From: Mesorhizobium sp.
GTDB taxonomy: Bacteria; Pseudomonadota; Alphaproteobacteria; Rhizobiales; Rhizobiaceae
Direction of reading: 5' to 3'
Assembly (NCBI GenBank): GCA_004020365.1
Contig: SAQR01000045.1
Span: forward strand, 1 to 58,307
Length of the DNA: 58,307 nt
This document shows, piece after piece, positions 56,909-58,307 of this stretch. The notes beneath the pieces are model-generated. The model saw only the letters and a program-made list of their open reading frames with translations, searched no databases and was not told where the DNA came from. Position numbers and translations under genes: made by a program. Within the stretch, counting starts at the first letter, position 1, and every line of letters starts with the position of its first letter.

Positions 56909-58213
56909 ATGACCAAGACCGATATAGCGCGGCGCGTCTACAACCACACCTGGAAGCTCGATCCGATTATCCGCAGCCTGCTCGACACCGATTTCTACAA
57001 GCTGCTGATGCTGCAGATGATCTGGGGCATGTATCCCAAGATCGACACCACCTTCTCGCTGATCAACCGCACCACCTCGGTTCGCCTTGCCGAGGAGATC
57101 GACGAAGCAGAACTGCGCGATCAGCTCGACCATGCCCGCACCTTGCGCTTCTCGAAGAAAGAGATGATCTGGCTCGGCGGCAACACCTTCTATGGCCGCA
57201 AGCAGATTTTCGAGCCGGAGTTCCTCGCCTGGCTCGAGAGTTTCCAGTTGCCGGAATACGAGCTTTCCAAGCGCGATGGCCAGTACGAGTTGAGCTTCAG
57301 CGGTCCGTGGATGTACACCACGCTGTGGGAGATTCCGGCGCTGGCAATTATCAATGAACTTCGATCTCGCGCGGCGATGCGGGCGTTCGGCCCCTTTGCG
57401 CTCGACGTGCTCTATGCCCGCGCCAAGGCCAAGATGTGGGCCAAGACCGAGCGGCTGAAAGCGCTGCCCGATATCCGCATTTCAGACTTCGGCACCCGCC
57501 GCCGCCATTCCTTCCTGTGGCAGCGCTGGTGCGTCGAAGCGCTGAAGGAAGGTATTGGTGAGGCTTTCACCGGCACGTCCAACGTGCTGCTCGCCATGGA
57601 CAACGACCTCGAAGCGCTCGGCACCAACGCGCATGAACTGCCGATGGTGTTCGCCGCGCTCGCCAATTCGGAAAAGGAATTGAGACAGTCGCCCTACAAG
57701 GTGCTGCAGGACTGGCAGCGCTACTATGGCGGCAATCTGCTGATCGTCCTGCCGGACACTTTTGGCACCGCGGCGTTCCTGCGTGACGCGCCGGACTGGA
57801 TCGCGGACTGGACCGGCTTTCGCCCCGACAGCGCGCCGCCGATCGAGGGCGGCGAGAAGGTCCTTTCCTGGTGGCGTGAAAAGGGCAAGGACCCCAGACA
57901 GAAGCTGCTGATTTTCTCCGACGGGCTCGAGGTCGAGACCATCGAGGAAACCTACCGCCATTTCCACGGCAAGGTGCGCATGTCCTTCGGCTGGGGCACC
58001 AACCTGACCAATGATTTCGAGGGCTGCGCGCCGACCAAAACCAACCGGCTCGACGCCATCTCGCTGGTCTGCAAGGTCACCGCGGCCAATGGCCGCCCGG
58101 CGGTCAAGCTCTCCGACAATCCCGCGAAGGCCACCGGCGACGAAAAAGAGATCGAGCGCTATTTGCGCATGTTTGGCGAGAAAGACCGCGTGGAGCAGCT
58201 GGTCAAGGTGTGA
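56909..58213 (+). CDS. pncB: Nicotinate phosphoribosyltransferase
   Basis: Enzyme of 434 aa that joins nicotinate and PRPP to nicotinate mononucleotide in the NAD salvage pathway, with ATP. The opening [20 protein letters not shown] is typical. The autophosphorylated histidine is in GTNAHELPM (His242), and [13 protein letters not shown] lies in the phosphoribosyl site. Full length for proteobacterial PncB. The flanking sequence to the window end is the terminal repeat. Confidence 0.96.
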   Translation: MTKTDIARRVYNHTWKLDPIIRSLLDTDFYKLLMLQMIWGMYPKIDTTFSLINRTTSVRLAEEIDEAELRDQLDHARTLRFSKKEMIWLGGNTFYGRKQIFEPEFLAWLESFQLPEYELSKRDGQYELSFSGPWMYTTLWEIPALAIINELRSRAAMRAFGPFALDVLYARAKAKMWAKTERLKALPDIRISDFGTRRRHSFLWQRWCVEALKEGIGEAFTGTSNVLLAMDNDLEALGTNAHELPMVFAALANSEKELRQSPYKVLQDWQRYYGGNLLIVLPDTFGTAAFLRDAPDWIADWTGFRPDSAPPIEGGEKVLSWWREKGKDPRQKLLIFSDGLEVETIEETYRHFHGKVRMSFGWGTNLTNDFEGCAPTKTNRLDAISLVCKVTAANGRPAVKLSDNPAKATGDEKEIERYLRMFGEKDRVEQLVKV

Positions 58214-58255
58214 CGGTGATCGCCTGCAAGAGGGAATTCTTCGAGCATGAGTTCC

Positions 58256-58307
58256 TTGGCGCCCCCCTCTGTCCTGCCGGACATCTCCCCCACTTGGGGG
58301 GAGATTG
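58256..58307. repeat. Dispersed palindromic repeat, copy 3 (inverted)
   Basis: Inverted copy of the repeat at the window start, ending GGGGGGAGATTG at the last base. Ends of the window therefore coincide with copies of one repeat. Confidence 0.85.

Overview
The window looks like chromosome of a Mesorhizobium-type alphaproteobacterium (Rhizobiales). Supporting signs are GC-rich coding with strong GC3 bias, a dispersed urease cluster carrying rhizobial insertions (DUF1272 between ureA and ureB), a nodF/nodE-like pair, a polyol (smo/mtl) ABC operon with a SorC-type regulator, and several families of short palindromic intergenic repeats. Copies of one repeat, in opposite orientation, form both ends of the window. 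This is inferred from gene content; no 16S gene is present.

Layout. (1) 0.5-8.5 kb: an amide-uptake operon with an AmiC-like sensor, AmiR-like ANTAR antiterminator, two Dpp-type permeases, a binding protein, an acetamidase/formamidase and a fused two-domain ATPase. (2) 8.5-12.5 kb: two divergent regulator/target pairs (MarR with a membrane methyltransferase-like protein; HxlR with a 14-TM drug exporter) with visible operators, plus two small proteins. (3) 12.9-20.4 kb: a type I restriction-modification operon, hsdM-hsdS-TIR-hsdR. The gene between hsdS and hsdR encodes a TIR-like (Cap12/PF10137-type) protein, in the slot that the anticodon nuclease PrrC occupies in EcoprrI. (4) tRNA-Arg(CCG), followed by an HD phosphohydrolase/YwgA-like pair. 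(5) 22.8-27.6 kb: a D,D-carboxypeptidase-like lipoprotein, a mutarotase-fold protein, a FrcK-like kinase, a histone-H1-like basic protein and a glutathione S-transferase, with two long inverted repeats.

(6) 27.6-29.1 kb: NodE-like ketoacyl synthase and NodF-like acyl carrier protein, separated from ureD by two large perfect or near-perfect hairpins. (7) 29.5-37.3 kb: urease genes ureD, A, (DUF1272), B, then two secreted proteins on the opposite strand, then ureC, (DUF29), E, F, (DUF3995), G. (8) 37.4-49.4 kb: a class II aldolase, a HAD phosphatase, a SorC-type regulator and a polyol operon: binding protein, two permeases, ATPase, sorbitol dehydrogenase-like SDR, mannitol dehydrogenase, HAD and FGGY kinase. 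Two pairs of AGCAATTGCT-like palindromes with identical 19-bp spacing lie before the regulator and before the operon. (9) 49.4-58.2 kb: a histidine phosphatase, a MATE exporter, a small lipoprotein, an amino-acid ABC transporter without ATPase, an agmatinase-family ureohydrolase, a divergent LysR regulator, and nicotinate phosphoribosyltransferase.

Three separate parts release ammonia or urea (formamidase, urease, agmatinase family), so the window is rich in nitrogen scavenging. The best candidate for an under-described system is the hsdM-hsdS-TIR-hsdR operon, with the HD/YwgA pair beyond the tRNA as a second candidate.
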